A stretch of DNA of 64,000 nucleotides from Mesorhizobium sp. M1E.F.Ca.ET.045.02.1.1 (GTDB taxonomy: Bacteria > Pseudomonadota > Alphaproteobacteria > Rhizobiales > Rhizobiaceae). The notes beneath the pieces are model-generated. The model worked only from the letters and a program-made list of their open reading frames with translations, had not been told where the DNA came from and searched no databases. The first letter of the stretch is position 1, and each line of letters starts with the position of its first letter. A program made the position numbers and the translations under genes. The stretch covers positions 3,982,501 through 4,046,500 of the forward strand of contig NZ_CP034447.1 in the NCBI RefSeq assembly GCF_003952485.1. The letters run 5' to 3'. Positions 42,244 to 50,943 of this stretch are shown one piece after another.

Positions 42244-43560
42244 GCTTTAGGGTTAACTGCCGGCTTGGGCCGGATGGGGTGAGGGTCTTTGCCGAGCCCG
42301 GATAAGGGCGGCTGCTCCTGTCGAGATGTGAGAACGTGGCCGAGTTGATTCGCTACAAGCATCGGGAAGGAGCAGTCATGAAGTATTTTGCCGGACTGGA
42401 CGTGTCTTTGGAAGAGACTGCAATCTGCGTGGTCGAGGAGAGCGGCCGGATCGTCAAGGAAATGCGTGCGGCGAGCGAGCCCGAGGCGTTGATCAAGGCG
42501 CTGCGCAAAGTCGGGCTTCCGCTGGAGCGCCTCGGCCTGGAAGCGTGCTCGCTGACGGCCTGGCTTCACGACGGATTGCGCGCCGAAGGCCTGCCGGCGA
42601 TCTGCATCGAGACACGCCAGGCCAATGCGGCCATGAAGACGATGCCGAACAAGACCGATCGCAACGATGCCCGCGCGCTGGCGCAGATCATGCGCACCGG
42701 CTGGTACCGGCAGGTGCATGTCAAGAGCCGGCAATGCCGGTTGTGGCGCGCGCTGCTGGTTGCCCGCCGCACTGTGCTGAACGAGATGCGCAGCATCGAG
42801 AATGTTGTGCGCGCCATGCTACGCGAGACCGGCGTCAAGCTCGGCACGCCGTCGCGCACCGCCTTTGCTGATCGCGTGCGCGAGCTGGCTGGCACCGAGG
42901 TGATGGCAATGGTCGAGCCGCTTCCTGCGATCCTCAGCGTCACGCTGAAGGAGTTCGCCCGCTTGACCAAGCAGGTTCTCCACATCGTCCGCAAGGAGGA
43001 AGTGTGTCGGCGGCTGATGAGCGCGCCGGGCGTCGGGCCGATCGCCGCGCTCAGCTTCCGCGCCACCGTTGACCGGCCGGAGCGGTTCGGCTCTTCGCGG
43101 GCGGTGGGGGCACATCTGGGGCTGACGCCGGCGCGCTATCAGTCGGGCGAGACCGACGTCCAGGGCAAGGTCAGCCGCTGCGGCGACGAACTCGCCCGCA
43201 CCACCCTCTACGAGGCGGCGCATTCGCTGCTCGTGCGCTCGAAGAAATGGTCGAGCTTGCACGCCTGGGGTATGAACATCGCCAGACGCCGCGGCATGGC
43301 GCGTGCCCGCGTGACGGTGGCCCGCAAACTGGGCGTCATCCTGCACCGCATGTGGGCCGACGCAACCGAGTTCCGCTTTGGAAAGGAGCCTGCCGCACTG
43401 GCAGCGTGACCGAGACGGATCAAAGGAGCAAGGAACACGAACAAAGCTTTCGCCCGAAAGGGCGATGCCCGGATCGTTCCGTGGGGACGATGGGCGAGGC
43501 GATCTCGTTGAGAGTCCTGAACCTGCCGAACCAAGGTTCGCAAGGTCGTGAACCAGATCG
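42244..43560 (+). mobile_element. IS110-family element (ends approximate)
   Basis: The transposase gene is preceded by ~130 bp and followed by ~150 bp of non-coding sequence containing GC-rich inverted repeats (TGCCGGCTTGGGCCGG near 42257-42272; a TCGCCC-GAAA-GGGCGA stem at 43450-43465). IS110 elements lack long terminal repeats and carry a structured bridge RNA in a non-coding end. The left edge is taken as the point where the GntR frame breaks; the right edge is a guess. Confidence 0.55.
42378..43409 (+). CDS. IS110-family transposase (DEDD RuvC-like, Tnp20)
   Basis: 343 residues from the ATG giving MKYFAGLDVSLEETAICVVE. The N-terminal RuvC-like domain supplies the acidic residues in GLDVS, LEACS and NKTDRNDARALAQIM. 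The C-terminal transposase-20 domain has MSAPGVGPIAALSFRATVD and ARYQSGETDVQGKVSRCGD, with the catalytic serine region in QSG. Full length, so probably active. It acts with a bridge RNA to recombine donor and target DNA (family knowledge). Confidence 0.9.
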   Translation: MKYFAGLDVSLEETAICVVEESGRIVKEMRAASEPEALIKALRKVGLPLERLGLEACSLTAWLHDGLRAEGLPAICIETRQANAAMKTMPNKTDRNDARALAQIMRTGWYRQVHVKSRQCRLWRALLVARRTVLNEMRSIENVVRAMLRETGVKLGTPSRTAFADRVRELAGTEVMAMVEPLPAILSVTLKEFARLTKQVLHIVRKEEVCRRLMSAPGVGPIAALSFRATVDRPERFGSSRAVGAHLGLTPARYQSGETDVQGKVSRCGDELARTTLYEAAHSLLVRSKKWSSLHAWGMNIARRRGMARARVTVARKLGVILHRMWADATEFRFGKEPAALAA

Positions 43561-43967
43561 AGACGTCTCGCTCTCCTGATCCCCATCATGCGGCGGCCCA
43601 AGCGCCGACCGCGAAGAGAAGCGAGTGACCCGCGGAACGGTCCGAGAAAAAGTGCAGGAGCACCTTGACCACGGCGACCCCAATCAGAGAGGACTCTGAG
43701 CCTTGGACTACATGAATCAGTTGACGCCAGCGACCGACACCTACGTCGGTTTCGTCGAGTCTGAGACACGGTCGGGCGTGGCTTCGTTGCGCTGTATATT
43801 TAAACCCGTTGAATGACGGGCATAACACTCTTCCAACTGATATTTCTGCAGTTGGCACGACTCTTGAAGCCCCTTCTCGTAAGGCGGCAGGTTTTGGCGA
43901 CGGTCTTATCGCGAGTGACAGTGCCCCCTTAATTCATCCGCTACATTCTCAGCTTGGGAGTCATATA

Positions 43968-44753
43968 ATGTCTGGAAACCGCGACTTTGGGATAGATGAC
44001 ATTCGCCCCCAACCGGGTACATATGGTTGCGGCATGGGTTTGGGGATCATGCTGCTCGATGAGGTATATCCTGGTTTTCCCGGCTCTGTACGGAACGCAA
44101 GTGCGTATCCATTCCCCGTCCAATACGACGTAGTCGAAGGTGTCGACACCGATCGGCTCATAATTCAGTCGGATAAATCCGCTTGCCTAGAACCCATACT
44201 GCAGGCCGCGCGTCGACTCGAACGTATGGGGTGCCGAGCCATCGCTGCTGAGTGCGCTCACTTTTCGTATTTCCAGAAAGAGGTGGCGGCCGAAGTATCG
44301 GTGCCTGTATTTATGTCGAGCCTTTTGCAGGTACCTCTCGCGCAGCGGCTGACCGGAAGCACGAGACGCCTTGGGATTGTGTGTGCCTTCCCTCGGCGGC
44401 TGACCGAGCACCATCTCGTCAGCGTCGGAATCGATCCGACGTCAAACCTTGCGTTCATGGGAGTGAGCGAAGACTATTCGTGCCCGGAATTCGAGAATTT
44501 GTGGAGCGCAGACAAGTGGTCTCCGGTTCCGACGGCCAGTTTCGAACGCGCCGAAGCCGAGTTCGTTACTGCGTGTAAGGACTTCGTCTCCAAGAACCCC
44601 GACCTGTGCGCATTGATTTTCGTTTGCACAGGACTTCAGCCGTTCGCACGCTGTGTGCAGCGCGAAGTGAGGTTGCCTATTTTCTCTTGGAGTACGTTGC
44701 TCGACTACGCCTTTTCAGTCGTCGTTCATCGCGAGCACTATGGCCACGTTTGA
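43968..44753 (+). CDS. Aspartate/glutamate racemase-family protein
   Basis: 261 residues from the ATG giving MSGNRDFGIDDIRPQPGTYG; the upstream in-frame extension to 43809 lacks similarity. The two catalytic-cysteine loops are IAAECAHFSYFQ (~100) and LIFVCTGLQPFA (~225), separated by RLGIVCAFPRRLTEHHLVSV, the domain-two start. PLP-independent racemases of this superfamily (Asp/Glu/hydantoin racemase, maleate isomerase) use the two cysteines. It stands alone between the IS110 element and an aldo/keto reductase. Confidence 0.75.
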   Translation: MSGNRDFGIDDIRPQPGTYGCGMGLGIMLLDEVYPGFPGSVRNASAYPFPVQYDVVEGVDTDRLIIQSDKSACLEPILQAARRLERMGCRAIAAECAHFSYFQKEVAAEVSVPVFMSSLLQVPLAQRLTGSTRRLGIVCAFPRRLTEHHLVSVGIDPTSNLAFMGVSEDYSCPEFENLWSADKWSPVPTASFERAEAEFVTACKDFVSKNPDLCALIFVCTGLQPFARCVQREVRLPIFSWSTLLDYAFSVVVHREHYGHV

Positions 44754-44824
44754 AACGACACGGCCCGCTCCTATTTCCTATTTCCGTCATCTCATTCACT
44801 CCTTCTCTCGGGAAAAATTCCACC

Positions 44825-45874
44825 ATGCGCTACAACCAACTCGGTAACACCGGCCTGTTCGTCTCCGAACTCTGCCTCGGCACCCTTACCTTCGGCGCCG
44901 CCGGCGAGAACGCTGAATGGCGCCTTATCGCCAGCCTCGACCAGAAAGGCGTGAACGAGATCGTGGCCCGCTCGATCGCCGCCGGCGTCAATTTCTTCGA
45001 CACCGCCGACGTCTATTCCTTCGGCCAGTCCGAGCGACTGCTCGGCCAGTCGCTCAAGGATCTCGGCGTCAAGCGCTCGGACGTGATTATCGCCACCAAG
45101 GTGCACGGCGTCATGGGCGAAGGTCCGAACCAGCGCGGCTCCTCGCGCGGCCACATCATGGATTCGATCGACGGCAGCCTCGAGCGTTTGCAGACCGACC
45201 ATATCGACCTCTACCAGCTGCACGGCACCGACACGGTGACGCCGATCGACGAGACGCTGCGGGCGCTCGACGACCTCGTCGCCAGCGGCAAGGTGCGTTA
45301 TGTCGGCGTCTCCAACTGGCAGGCCTGGCGCATCGCCAAGGCGCTGGGCATCGCCGGGCGCAAGGACTATGCCCGCTTCGAGACGGTGCAGTCCTACTAT
45401 TCCATCGCCGGCCGCGATCTCGAGCGCGAGATCGTGCCGTTGCTCAACGAGGAAAAGCTCGGCCTGATGGTCTGGTCGCCGATGGCCGGCGGGCTGCTGT
45501 CGGGCAAATATGGTCCCGGCGCGCCGGGCAATGGCGAAGGCCGCCGCGCTTCCTTCGACTTCCCGCCGGTCAACGAGGATCGTGCCTGGGCCGCGGTCGC
45601 CGCCATGCGCGAGATCGCCAAGAAGCATCACGTCAGCGTCGCCACGGTGGCGCTGGGCTACGTGCTGGACAAGCCTTTCGTGATGAGCGTCATCATCGGC
45701 GCCAGCCGCATGGACCAGCTCGAACAGAACCTTGCCGCGACCGAAGTGAAACTGGACACCGACGATCTCGTCCTTCTCGACGAGGTCAGCGCGCTACCGG
45801 CCGAATATCCCGGCTGGATGGTAGAGCGGCAAGACGCGGGCCGACGCCCATCGCCTTTCGTGCCCAAGGCCTAA
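44825..45874 (+). CDS. Aldo/keto reductase
   Basis: 349 residues from the ATG giving MRYNQLGNTGLFVSELCLGT. The catalytic tetrad is visible: Asp and Tyr in FFDTADVYSFGQSE, Lys in VIIATKVHG and His in IDLYQLHGTD. The NADPH-binding C-terminal loop is SVIIGASRMDQLEQNL. Codons end strongly in G or C compared with the neighbouring gene, so it resembles core chromosomal genes. The substrate carbonyl is unknown. Confidence 0.88.
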   Translation: MRYNQLGNTGLFVSELCLGTLTFGAAGENAEWRLIASLDQKGVNEIVARSIAAGVNFFDTADVYSFGQSERLLGQSLKDLGVKRSDVIIATKVHGVMGEGPNQRGSSRGHIMDSIDGSLERLQTDHIDLYQLHGTDTVTPIDETLRALDDLVASGKVRYVGVSNWQAWRIAKALGIAGRKDYARFETVQSYYSIAGRDLEREIVPLLNEEKLGLMVWSPMAGGLLSGKYGPGAPGNGEGRRASFDFPPVNEDRAWAAVAAMREIAKKHHVSVATVALGYVLDKPFVMSVIIGASRMDQLEQNLAATEVKLDTDDLVLLDEVSALPAEYPGWMVERQDAGRRPSPFVPKA

Positions 45875-45959
45875 ATTTAGTCGTTCCGCCCGTGCGACAT
45901 TTCGAAAGGCCGCGTGTCTCTTGGGCGCGTGGCTTCCCTTTGAGACGCACGGCCTCGGC

Positions 45960-46360
45960 AGATAAGGGTCTTTCTCGATCCGGTTCCGACCCGACTTCGC
46001 GTAACTGATCGCCACAAATTCGCCCCGCCGCGCCTCTGCTTCATAGCTTCGATCGTGCGGGGCCCGGAGGATCGAAAGTTCCAGTTCGCTGATGGTGCCC
46101 TTCATGCCAAGCAGCAGCCTATCGTTCGGATAATGCGGCTCGTAGATGCCGTCCTCGTCGATGATGAGCGTTCCGACAAGGCCGCAAAACTCGGTGGGCG
46201 TGTGCAGTCCCGGCCATTGCGCGCCAGTCGGGAGGCTTCAATGGCGAGGACTGCAACCGCCCGGCTTGCCGCCAGAAGTTTCTCGAAGCCCGGCCGGGTG
46301 GCGCCGGACCCCGAACGGCCGAGATATTCATCGATGATGATGGCGGGAGGCGATCCGTCA
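45960..46360 (-). pseudogene. Serine recombinase (large resolvase type) remnant
   Basis: The minus strand reads IIIDEYLGRSGSGATRPGFE, AVLAIEASRLARNGRD, then in another frame EFCGLVGTLIIDEDGIYEP, LLLGMKGTISELELSILR and YAKSGRNRIEKDP. This is the ordered core of a resolvase/invertase-type recombinase with frame breaks (one at GACTG-CAC where a base seems missing). The N-terminus with the nucleophile serine is absent. Confidence 0.7.
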
Positions 46361-46598
46361 GAATTACAACGTGCAGTTGATCGTGGCTGCTACTTTGGAG
46401 GCGACGCTGGCCAAGGCCCACAGCGACGGCTCGTTCGACAAGCAATTGGCGATCCTGTCACGGCCGAACGCTGCTCATCATCGGCGAACTTGGCTATCTG
46501 CCCTTCGAGGCAATGCCGCCCACCTGTTCTTCCAACTCGTGTCACGGCACTACGAGAAGGGATCGATCCTGATCACCTCCGACCGCCCCGTGGGGTGT
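46361..46598 (+). mobile_element. IS21-family IstB remnant
   Basis: QLIVAATLEATLAKAHSDGS, then LLIIGELGYLPFEA in a shifted frame (Walker B-like 'IIDELGYLPF') and AAHLFFQLVSRHYEKGSILI-TSDRPVG follow the IstB helper ATPase. At least one frame change occurs, and it ends abruptly at the group II intron fragment. Confidence 0.7.
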
Positions 46599-46603
46599 TT
46601 TTG

Positions 46604-47390
46604 GCGGCCGCATTCTGCCCCGGGTCCCGCGTGTCAGATCCCCGCTCAGCGCCTTGAACTTGGCGAGGGCCTTCGGCGCGATGCGCCGCTCGCTCACGTC
46701 ATTCGCGAGGTTGAACCCCAGGAACTTCCGCTCCTCCGGCCGCGCCACCGAACCCTTCGCCGCGTTGACCTTCAGCAACAGCTTCTGGGTCAGGAACCGG
46801 CTGACGGCGCGGCTGCGAACATACACGTTGCAGTCGTCGGCGTAGCGGCAGAAGCGGAGATCGTCGAGCAGGAGGTTACTCAGGAGGGGCGAGAGCGGAC
46901 CGCCTTGCGGGGTCCCCTCGTCCACCGGACGGACCAAGCCGTCCTCCATCACCCCGGCATTGAGGAATGCCCGGATGAGTTTGAGCACACGCTTGTCCGC
47001 CACCATCGCGGCGAGGCGCGCCACCAGGCTGTCGTGATTGACTCGATCGAAAAATCTTTCGAGATCAAGATCGACCACATAGCTGTAGCCCTCGGCAATG
47101 TAGCATTGCGCTTGGGCTACCGCCTGATGAGCGGAGCGTCCCGGACGGAAGCCGCTGTGCTCGGAGAATGTCGGGTCCCACTGCTCCTGGAGAACCTGCA
47201 GCAGGGCTTGCTGGATCAGCCTGTCGACGACGCAAGGCACGTCGAGCTTTCTGACCCCGCCCTCCGGCTTGGGGATTTCGACCCGCTTGACCGGCTGCGG
47301 CTGGTAGGTTCCCTTGAGCAATTGAGACCGAGTGCTTGGCCAATGCTCACGCAGGTGGTCCTTGGCGACGTCGATAGTCATCCCATGCAC
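46604..47390 (-). pseudogene. Group II intron reverse transcriptase/maturase fragment
   Basis: GMTIDVAKDHLREHW at the start, RKLDVPCVVDRLIQQALLQV, SGFRPGRSAHQAVAQAQ, DLDLERFFDRVNHD, GTPQGGPLSPLLSNLLLDDL and RFCRYADDCNVYV give RT blocks 1-5 including YADD. Relative to the usual protein, the tyrosine of 'SYGFRPG' and ~10 residues between LDDL and RFCRYADD are missing in frame. The maturase-X and HNH parts are cut where it meets the IstB remnant. The N-terminus is also lost, so it is inactive, and no flanking intron RNA was recognised. Confidence 0.8.
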
Positions 47391-47404
47391 GTGCCTGGCT
47401 ACGC

Positions 47405-47503
47405 CACGTGCTCACTGAATTGCCCCAGCGCTTAACTGACGCCGACATCGAGGATCTGCTGACGTTCAACTTCGGCGAACGTGCGCACCAAAACACCTGC
47501 TGA
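47405..47503 (+). mobile_element. Transposase C-terminal remnant, possibly IS66-type
   Basis: VLTELPQRLTDADIEDLLTF followed by NFGERAHQNTC and a stop resembles the last residues of IS66-type transposases (L-x-x-LP...I-x-x-LLPxxF). It is too short to be certain. Confidence 0.3.
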
Positions 47504-47675
47504 CGCTCGAAACCCCAATTTTCAATGCGACAATCCAGACCCGCAGGACCCCGGTGCTCGCCCTAGTGTGCTCCAAAAAGCGCGCTTACCAATGTTGATC
47601 GCGTCGTCTGACGCGCTGGTCATGTGTTCGACTGCGTCAGCATCGGAGTGGCTGCTTTCAGCCGAGGAGTTTGTC

Positions 47676-47824
47676 ATGACCCAACTTCGCCAGCGCATGA
47701 GGGAGAGCATGGAAGGCACAATTCCGCGCTCAATACCCGGCAAGTTCTGCGGCTTCTTGGGAAGCGGAAGGAGCTTTTCAGCCGCCCAGTCCCTTTTGAT
47801 GCCGCTTCATTTGAACGCTCATAG
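47676..47824 (+). mobile_element. Possible tyrosine-recombinase N-terminal remnant
   Basis: MTQLRQRMRE starts like integrases of IS91-associated type, continuing after a frame shift as HGRHNSALNTRQVLRLLGK to a stop at 47824. Weak evidence; the surrounding 47.4-48.1 kb holds no intact gene. Confidence 0.2.
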
Positions 47825-48075
47825 CGGGCCACCCGTGCCGGCGGCTTAGTCCAACACGTTTTTTTGCTAACCGTCGCGATCCACCGCAGTGCGCTTTTGC
47901 TACCCTGCCTTTTAGCCGCGACGCCCAAGCTGCGGGAAATCCACCCGCCCGAAGCCGTGAGCGCGAAGCCGAATTACATACTCGACCGCGACGAAAAGTT
48001 CCGGTTCTGAAGGTAGGCATGCTGGAAAGCAGATTTGCTTGGTTGCGCCCCAGAGTGAAAGGTCGACTTGACTGT

Positions 48076-48088
48076 CGACATATTGTCG
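48076..48088. promoter_or_regulatory. CGACA-N3-TGTCG operator, copy 1 (CocE-like gene)
   Basis: CGACATATTGTCG lies 100 bp upstream of the CocE-like start, just after a TTGACT (48068-48073) that could be a -35 box. The identical 13-mer recurs at 59333 and 63402. It is a likely repressor site overlapping the promoter; symmetry and core resemble GntR/FadR-type operators (inference). Confidence 0.65.
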
Positions 48089-48188
48089 TTATCCTCAAAT
48101 AGGCACCGGGAGGAGAGAGTCGGCGAGAACGCGACCCAGTGCTACTCGACGTCGCTTGTGTCGACTTCGAAGAGAGGGGGTATGTCAA

Positions 48189-50366
48189 ATGACCGCTATC
48201 GAGAAGGACGGTGATGGCTCGGTAATGCGCACCGCTCCTGAGGGTGTGAACGCGGCGCTTCTCACCGGCAACAATGCTGGGAGATCCGTGAGCACAACGA
48301 CAGGCGGCGCCCAAGCCCCAGAGGCTGGAGTACGAACAGGTCCACGCCGAGTGCGCGACATCGAGAACATCTGGATTCCGATGTCTGATGGCACGAAGCT
48401 TGCGGCTCGCATGTGGCTGCCCGAGGATGCCGAGGAAAATCCGGTGCCAGCGCTCCTGGAATATATCCCCTACCGCAAGCGTGATGTAACGCGGTTTCGC
48501 GATGAGACCATACACCCCTATTTGGCATCCCACGGGTATGCCTGTGTGCGGCCCGACATTCGCGGATCGGGCGACTCGGAGGGACTACCGCAAGATGAAT
48601 ATGTCAAACAGGAGCAGGACGACGGGGTGGAGATCATCGCATGGCTGGCCAGTCAGCCCTGGTGTACCGGCAAGGTCGGCATGTTCGGGAAATCTTGGGG
48701 CGGGTTTAGCGCGCTGCAAGTGGCTGCGCGCCGTCCACCTGAGCTCAAGGCGATCATCACGGTGTGCTCGACCGACGACCGCTATACAGACGACGCGCAT
48801 CACACAGGCGGCTTAATCAACGAAAATATGTTCTTCGAGTGGGGAGGACAATGGCCCGCTCTGTGTGCACGCTCGCCCGATCCGGCAATCGTAGGGGACC
48901 GCTGGCGCGAGATGTGGATGCAGCGGCTCAAGAACATGGACTTCCCTTCGCTGAATTGGGTTATTCACCAGCACCGCGATGCGTTCTGGAAGCACGGATC
49001 GATCAGTGAAGACTATGCTAGCATCGATTGTGCGGTGTATGCCGTAGGAGGCTGGGCTGATCCCTATCGTTGCACCGTTAACCGCATGCTCACCAATCTG
49101 AAATGCCCGCGCAAGGGGCTCAGCGGTCCCTGGGGACATCAGTATCCTAACGACGTCGATCCAGGGCCGGGGATAGACTGGCTCACCGAATCGCTGCGCT
49201 GGTGGGATTACTGGCTCAAGGATATCGATACCGGCATCATGGCCGAGCCGATGTACCGGGCCTGGATGCAGCAAGAGCCGACAATGCGCGGCATGCACCA
49301 GAGTCCGGGACGGTGGGTGGCCGAGGAAAGCTGGCCGTCGCCGCGCATCACGCCCCGCAAACTCTATCTCACCCAGGATGGACTAGGGAGTAATGCCGGT
49401 GCTGAAACCGACCATGTCCTCCAGCCTTTGCAGACGGTCGGAGTAACGTCGCCGCGCTGGAGTGCTAGAGATATCGACATCGAGGCGCCGACCGATCAGC
49501 GAGTGGACGATGCTCGCTCGCTGACATTCGATACTGAGCCGCTCAAGGAGGAGTTCGAAGTTCTCGGCCAACCGGTGGTCACGCTCGATCTTGCTGTCGA
49601 CAAGCCGGTGGCCGCCCTGGCCGTTCGGCTCAATGAGGTCGAGCCCGACGGCCTCTCGAAGCGGATCACTTATGGTGTGCTCAATCTCACCCACCGGAAC
49701 AGCCATGAGTTTCCCGAGCCGGTTAAACCCGGCAAGCGCTATCGCGTCCGCTTGCCTTTGCAGGATTGTGCCCATGTCTTTAAATCCGGCAGACGTATCC
49801 GAATTGCCGTATCGACGACCTATTGGCCGGCGTTCTGGCCTTCGCCGGAGCCGGTGACGCTGAGGGTTTATACCGGTAGGTCCGAGCTCGAACTCCCTGT
49901 ACGACCGCCGCGCGCTGAAGATGCGGACCTGAACTCCTTCGGTCCGGCTTTCGTACCGGAGCCTACGTCTGGACGAACGGTTTTGCAGCGAGCACCTGCG
50001 CCAACCAGAACCCATGAATGGGATATCGCAACCAATAAACTTACGACGCGTACCTTTTTTCATGGCGATGTGCTTGCTGGTTTGGCTGCCGGACGTTACA
50101 GAATTGACGCCACCGGCACGGAAATTTCGAAGACGGCCAGCGAGGTGACGGAAATACTTGACCATGATCCGACCAGCGCGAAACTCGAGACTCAATATGT
50201 CGAAGCTATGAAACGCGATGACTGGGATGTTCGCGTGGAGAGCTGCATTCGCTTTAGCTTGACCAAGGACAACTTTTTGTTCGTGGGTCAGATCAAGGCT
50301 TTCGATCGTGATAAGGAAGTCTTCGCGAAGACCTGGGATCGTGCCATTCCTCGCCTGCTCGTCTGA
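48189..50366 (+). CDS. CocE/NonD-family alpha/beta hydrolase (S15 type)
   Basis: 725 residues from the ATG giving MTAIEKDGDGSVMRTAPEGV, although family similarity starts only near residue 56 (RDIENIWIPMSDGTKLAARM). The nucleophile is Ser169 in GKVGMFGKSWGGFSAL, preceded by the oxyanion-side tyrosine in LLEYIPYRKRD. The acid/His region is near YAVGGWADPYR and GPWGHQYP. The C-terminal jelly-roll domain is present (TFDTEPLKEEFEVLGQPVV). Members cleave esters or X-Pro peptide and amide bonds. The shared operator with the Dpp operon and the M24-like gene suggests a role in peptide or proline-derivative breakdown. Confidence 0.85.
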   Translation: MTAIEKDGDGSVMRTAPEGVNAALLTGNNAGRSVSTTTGGAQAPEAGVRTGPRRVRDIENIWIPMSDGTKLAARMWLPEDAEENPVPALLEYIPYRKRDVTRFRDETIHPYLASHGYACVRPDIRGSGDSEGLPQDEYVKQEQDDGVEIIAWLASQPWCTGKVGMFGKSWGGFSALQVAARRPPELKAIITVCSTDDRYTDDAHHTGGLINENMFFEWGGQWPALCARSPDPAIVGDRWREMWMQRLKNMDFPSLNWVIHQHRDAFWKHGSISEDYASIDCAVYAVGGWADPYRCTVNRMLTNLKCPRKGLSGPWGHQYPNDVDPGPGIDWLTESLRWWDYWLKDIDTGIMAEPMYRAWMQQEPTMRGMHQSPGRWVAEESWPSPRITPRKLYLTQDGLGSNAGAETDHVLQPLQTVGVTSPRWSARDIDIEAPTDQRVDDARSLTFDTEPLKEEFEVLGQPVVTLDLAVDKPVAALAVRLNEVEPDGLSKRITYGVLNLTHRNSHEFPEPVKPGKRYRVRLPLQDCAHVFKSGRRIRIAVSTTYWPAFWPSPEPVTLRVYTGRSELELPVRPPRAEDADLNSFGPAFVPEPTSGRTVLQRAPAPTRTHEWDIATNKLTTRTFFHGDVLAGLAAGRYRIDATGTEISKTASEVTEILDHDPTSAKLETQYVEAMKRDDWDVRVESCIRFSLTKDNFLFVGQIKAFDRDKEVFAKTWDRAIPRLLV

Positions 50367-50943
50367 ACCAGGTTGTCGTTGCCTAACAAAATGGCAATGA
50401 AGCGGAGGTTCGAGACCTGGGCCGATCCCATTGCCGGTCGCCATTGCCCCGGTGATTGAGTGCTCAGTGGAGGCGGCGTTCCAGCGACGTTGTTCGCGAG
50501 CGTGAGGAAGATCGTTCGACGCCTTTGAGTGCGCCGCCATGGTGCTTCCAGTGCTTGCACCAAGGCCGGGCGATGTCTGGCTGGTCAGCGCGTTCGAGGT
50601 ACGGATGGTGGCCGGCGGTGAGACTAGAGCAGTGTCCCTTCTGAATGGACGGGGAAGAATTGATCGGGATAGGCGGACGCCTCGCGGCGCGGCCCCTCCT
50701 ACAGGTAGGGCCGATGAAGCAGCAGGCTTTACCCTCGCAACCTAATGCCGGCCTCACAGGGGCCCTGGCGACTGTAGCCTTAACACACATGATATTGAGG
50801 TTCACAGCGCCTACAGAGGATCCATCTATGAGGTTCGCCAATCGCCCTGCTCCAGACAATCCAAAGACTTCGACGATTACCACCGCCAGCCTGGTTGCAG
50901 ATATCAACCGTCGCCTTTCGGCGAACGATACGCGGAGCGATCG
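50367..50943. other. Intergenic stretch without a supported gene
   Basis: About 580 bp between the CocE-like hydrolase and the DadA-like oxidase. Open frames here (for example 50645-50947, plus) give Pro/Ala-rich products without recognised motifs. No structured RNA was recognised. Confidence 0.4.

Noticed and set aside
46371..47435. A 354-codon plus-strand gene
   Set aside because: Its first ~75 codons are the IstB remnant and the rest is antisense to the group II intron RT fragment.
49383..50540. A 385-codon minus-strand frame
   Set aside because: It is antisense to the CocE-like hydrolase C-terminal domain.
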